Positions 21,663-22,309 of a DNA stretch of 22,309 bases are shown here, one piece after another. A program made the position numbers and the translations under genes. The DNA comes from a virus: IMG/VR virus record IMGVR_UViG_3300037119_000887, positions 1 through 22,309 of that record. The stretch is one strand, 5' to 3'. The notes under the pieces are model-generated. The model saw only the letters and a list, made by a program, of their open reading frames with translations. It was not told the origin of the DNA and ran no database searches. Numbering within the stretch: position 1 is the stretch's first letter; the number at the start of each line of letters is the position of its first letter.

Positions 21663-21670
21663 ACGGGGCT
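21629..21670. other. Long bulged hairpin at the edge of the repeat cluster
   Basis: TACTTCC (21641-21647) pairs with GGAAGTA (21656-21662) across an 8-base AT-richer loop, and the stem can continue with AGCCCCCGT (21629-21637) against ACGGGGCT (21663-21670) with a small bulge. A stable cruciform-capable structure inside the candidate origin; a terminator is less likely as there is no T-run on either side. Confidence 0.5.
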
Positions 21671-21740
21671 CGGGAGGAAGGAACGAACTCGATGACACCG
21701 ACGTCACCTTGTTTTTGAGCGGGCTCGACTTCGAGGGGCC

Positions 21741-21761
21741 TATCGGGTAACCTTGAGGTAG
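21741..21761 (+). promoter_or_regulatory. 21-bp shared element, copy B
   Basis: TATCGGGTAACC then TTGAGGTAG on the plus strand, 20 of 21 bases equal to copy A. It lies between the repeat cluster and the HNH gene, about 227 bases before the GTG at 21989. The stretch 21762-21988 between them has no convincing gene or hairpin. If it is a promoter, it would transcribe HNH and, across the joined ends, TerS and TerL set 1 and the virion genes. Confidence 0.6.
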
Positions 21762-21988
21762 GCGGGAACGGAGGCCCGCTAGGTGGATGGGGGAGTCGTC
21801 TGCCGATGGGGGAACGCGAGGCGGGTCGGGCTGAGTCGGGGGACTTGGTCCGGCCCGCTTTCGCATATCCAATGACTGTAGTCTGAAGTGCGACCAGCTA
21901 GCCGGTAGACTTGCCGTAGAGGCGACGCTCCCCAAGCATCCCGCCTCGACCTACTGTCGTGTGGTTGCTGCCTTGGTTGGAGGGCGCT

Positions 21989-22255
21989 GTGTCGAAGGCT
22001 TGGCGTACTCAGATGCCAGGAGGTACGCGGGCTTGGCGGATCAAGCGGCGACGCGTACTGGAACGCGACGGGTACCGATGCCAGCTCATGCTTGACGTAT
22101 GTAAGACAGTGGCTGACTGCGTACATCACACGATAGGCCGAGAGGTAAGCGGCGATGACGAAGACCATCTGGTCGCGTCGTGTACGCCATGTAACCTCAA
22201 GGTTGGTGACCCGAGGAAGCTCGATCCCGAGCCACTGGCGCGTTACGACTTGTGA
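21989..22255 (+). CDS. HNH endonuclease
   Basis: An 88-residue HNH nuclease. The zinc-holding pairs are C31 with C38 and C65-x-x-C68; the HNH core is CVHH (44-47), a short loop, then the N69 region (CTPCNL). 'TRAWRIKRRRVLERDGYRC' (about 13-31) is the usual lead-in of small phage HNH proteins. I chose GTG 21989 with GGAGGG at 21979-21984; a start at 21959 would add an unlikely hydrophobic lead. In HK97-like phages an HNH beside the terminase helps cut cos DNA, and here the next gene, across the ends, is TerS. Confidence 0.85.
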   Translation: MSKAWRTQMPGGTRAWRIKRRRVLERDGYRCQLMLDVCKTVADCVHHTIGREVSGDDEDHLVASCTPCNLKVGDPRKLDPEPLARYDL

Positions 22256-22309
22256 CTGCATTTTCCCGTCACGAAAGTGTGCCGGATACCCGCCGCTCTC
22301 TCTCTTTTC
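22256..22309. other. Right genome end, probable half of cos region
   Basis: The 54 bases after the HNH stop contain no gene and end in a CT-rich run (CGCTCTCTCTC then TTTTC) that resembles the CT-rich start of the window. With positions 1-42 it would make a 96-base HNH to TerS gap, a normal size for a cos site. The cut position cannot be seen. Confidence 0.45.

Noticed and set aside
21651-22261. Minus-strand frames opposite the 21-bp element and the HNH gene
   Set aside because: The 160-residue frame is antisense to the HNH motif region, and both are Ser/Arg/Pro-rich with no start signal.
1-22309. tRNA genes or CRISPR arrays
   Set aside because: I saw no cloverleaf-like segments with a TTCRA arm in the gaps and no regularly spaced repeats; all gaps over 100 bases were read by eye, and a covariance-model scan would be the decisive test.

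Overview
The window looks like one complete, very small, GC-rich double-stranded DNA genome of a long-tailed (siphovirus-type) element of an actinobacterium, most likely Streptomyces or a relative. The grounds are the high GC, frequent GTG starts, tightly overlapping ATGA/GTGA/TGATG gene joints, and an HK97-type head gene order typical of actinophages. The right end carries an HNH nuclease (21989-22255) and the left end a small terminase (43-342). In cos phages these two genes normally sit next to each other, so the ends probably join at a cos site and the 22.3 kb is probably the whole genome.

Layout. (1) Plus strand, 43-14216: packaging and virion genes in order: TerS, TerL, small membrane protein, portal, small Cys/His protein, prohead protease, major capsid, connector, a beta-rich protein, tail terminator, major tail protein, tail chaperones with a probable programmed frameshift, a gp10-like protein, tape measure, two minor tail proteins, then a charged protein and two micro membrane peptides. 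A strong hairpin at 14223-14256 separates this from the convergent left-going genes. (2) Minus strand, 17454-14262: a compact operon of ten mostly tiny genes with 1-4 base overlaps. It contains a second, complete terminase (TerS-like 16173-16634 and TerL 14692-16176) that does not resemble the first. (3) Minus strand, 21403-17530: an excisionase-like HTH protein, a primase-polymerase/helicase, two unknown proteins and an HTH regulator, separated by hairpins and repeated leader elements. (4) 21404-21988: a gene-free region with about ten ACTTCC/GGAAGT repeats, a candidate replication origin, followed by a 21-bp element.

How it fits together. The primase-helicase and the repeat cluster probably make a replication module, and the virion genes look sufficient for a capsid and tail. 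However, no endolysin, holin of ordinary size, integrase, DNA polymerase, tRNA or recombinase is recognisable. Having its own virion and replication initiator, no lysis or integration genes, and two terminases suggests either a phage satellite that encodes its own particle and leans on a helper, or an unusually minimal phage with unrecognised lysis genes. The 21-bp element occurs twice (20 of 21 identical), once upstream of the HNH gene that leads into terminase 1 and once upstream of the terminase 2 operon, so both packaging systems may be switched together. Functions are assigned from motifs, gene order and family knowledge only; no database search was possible.
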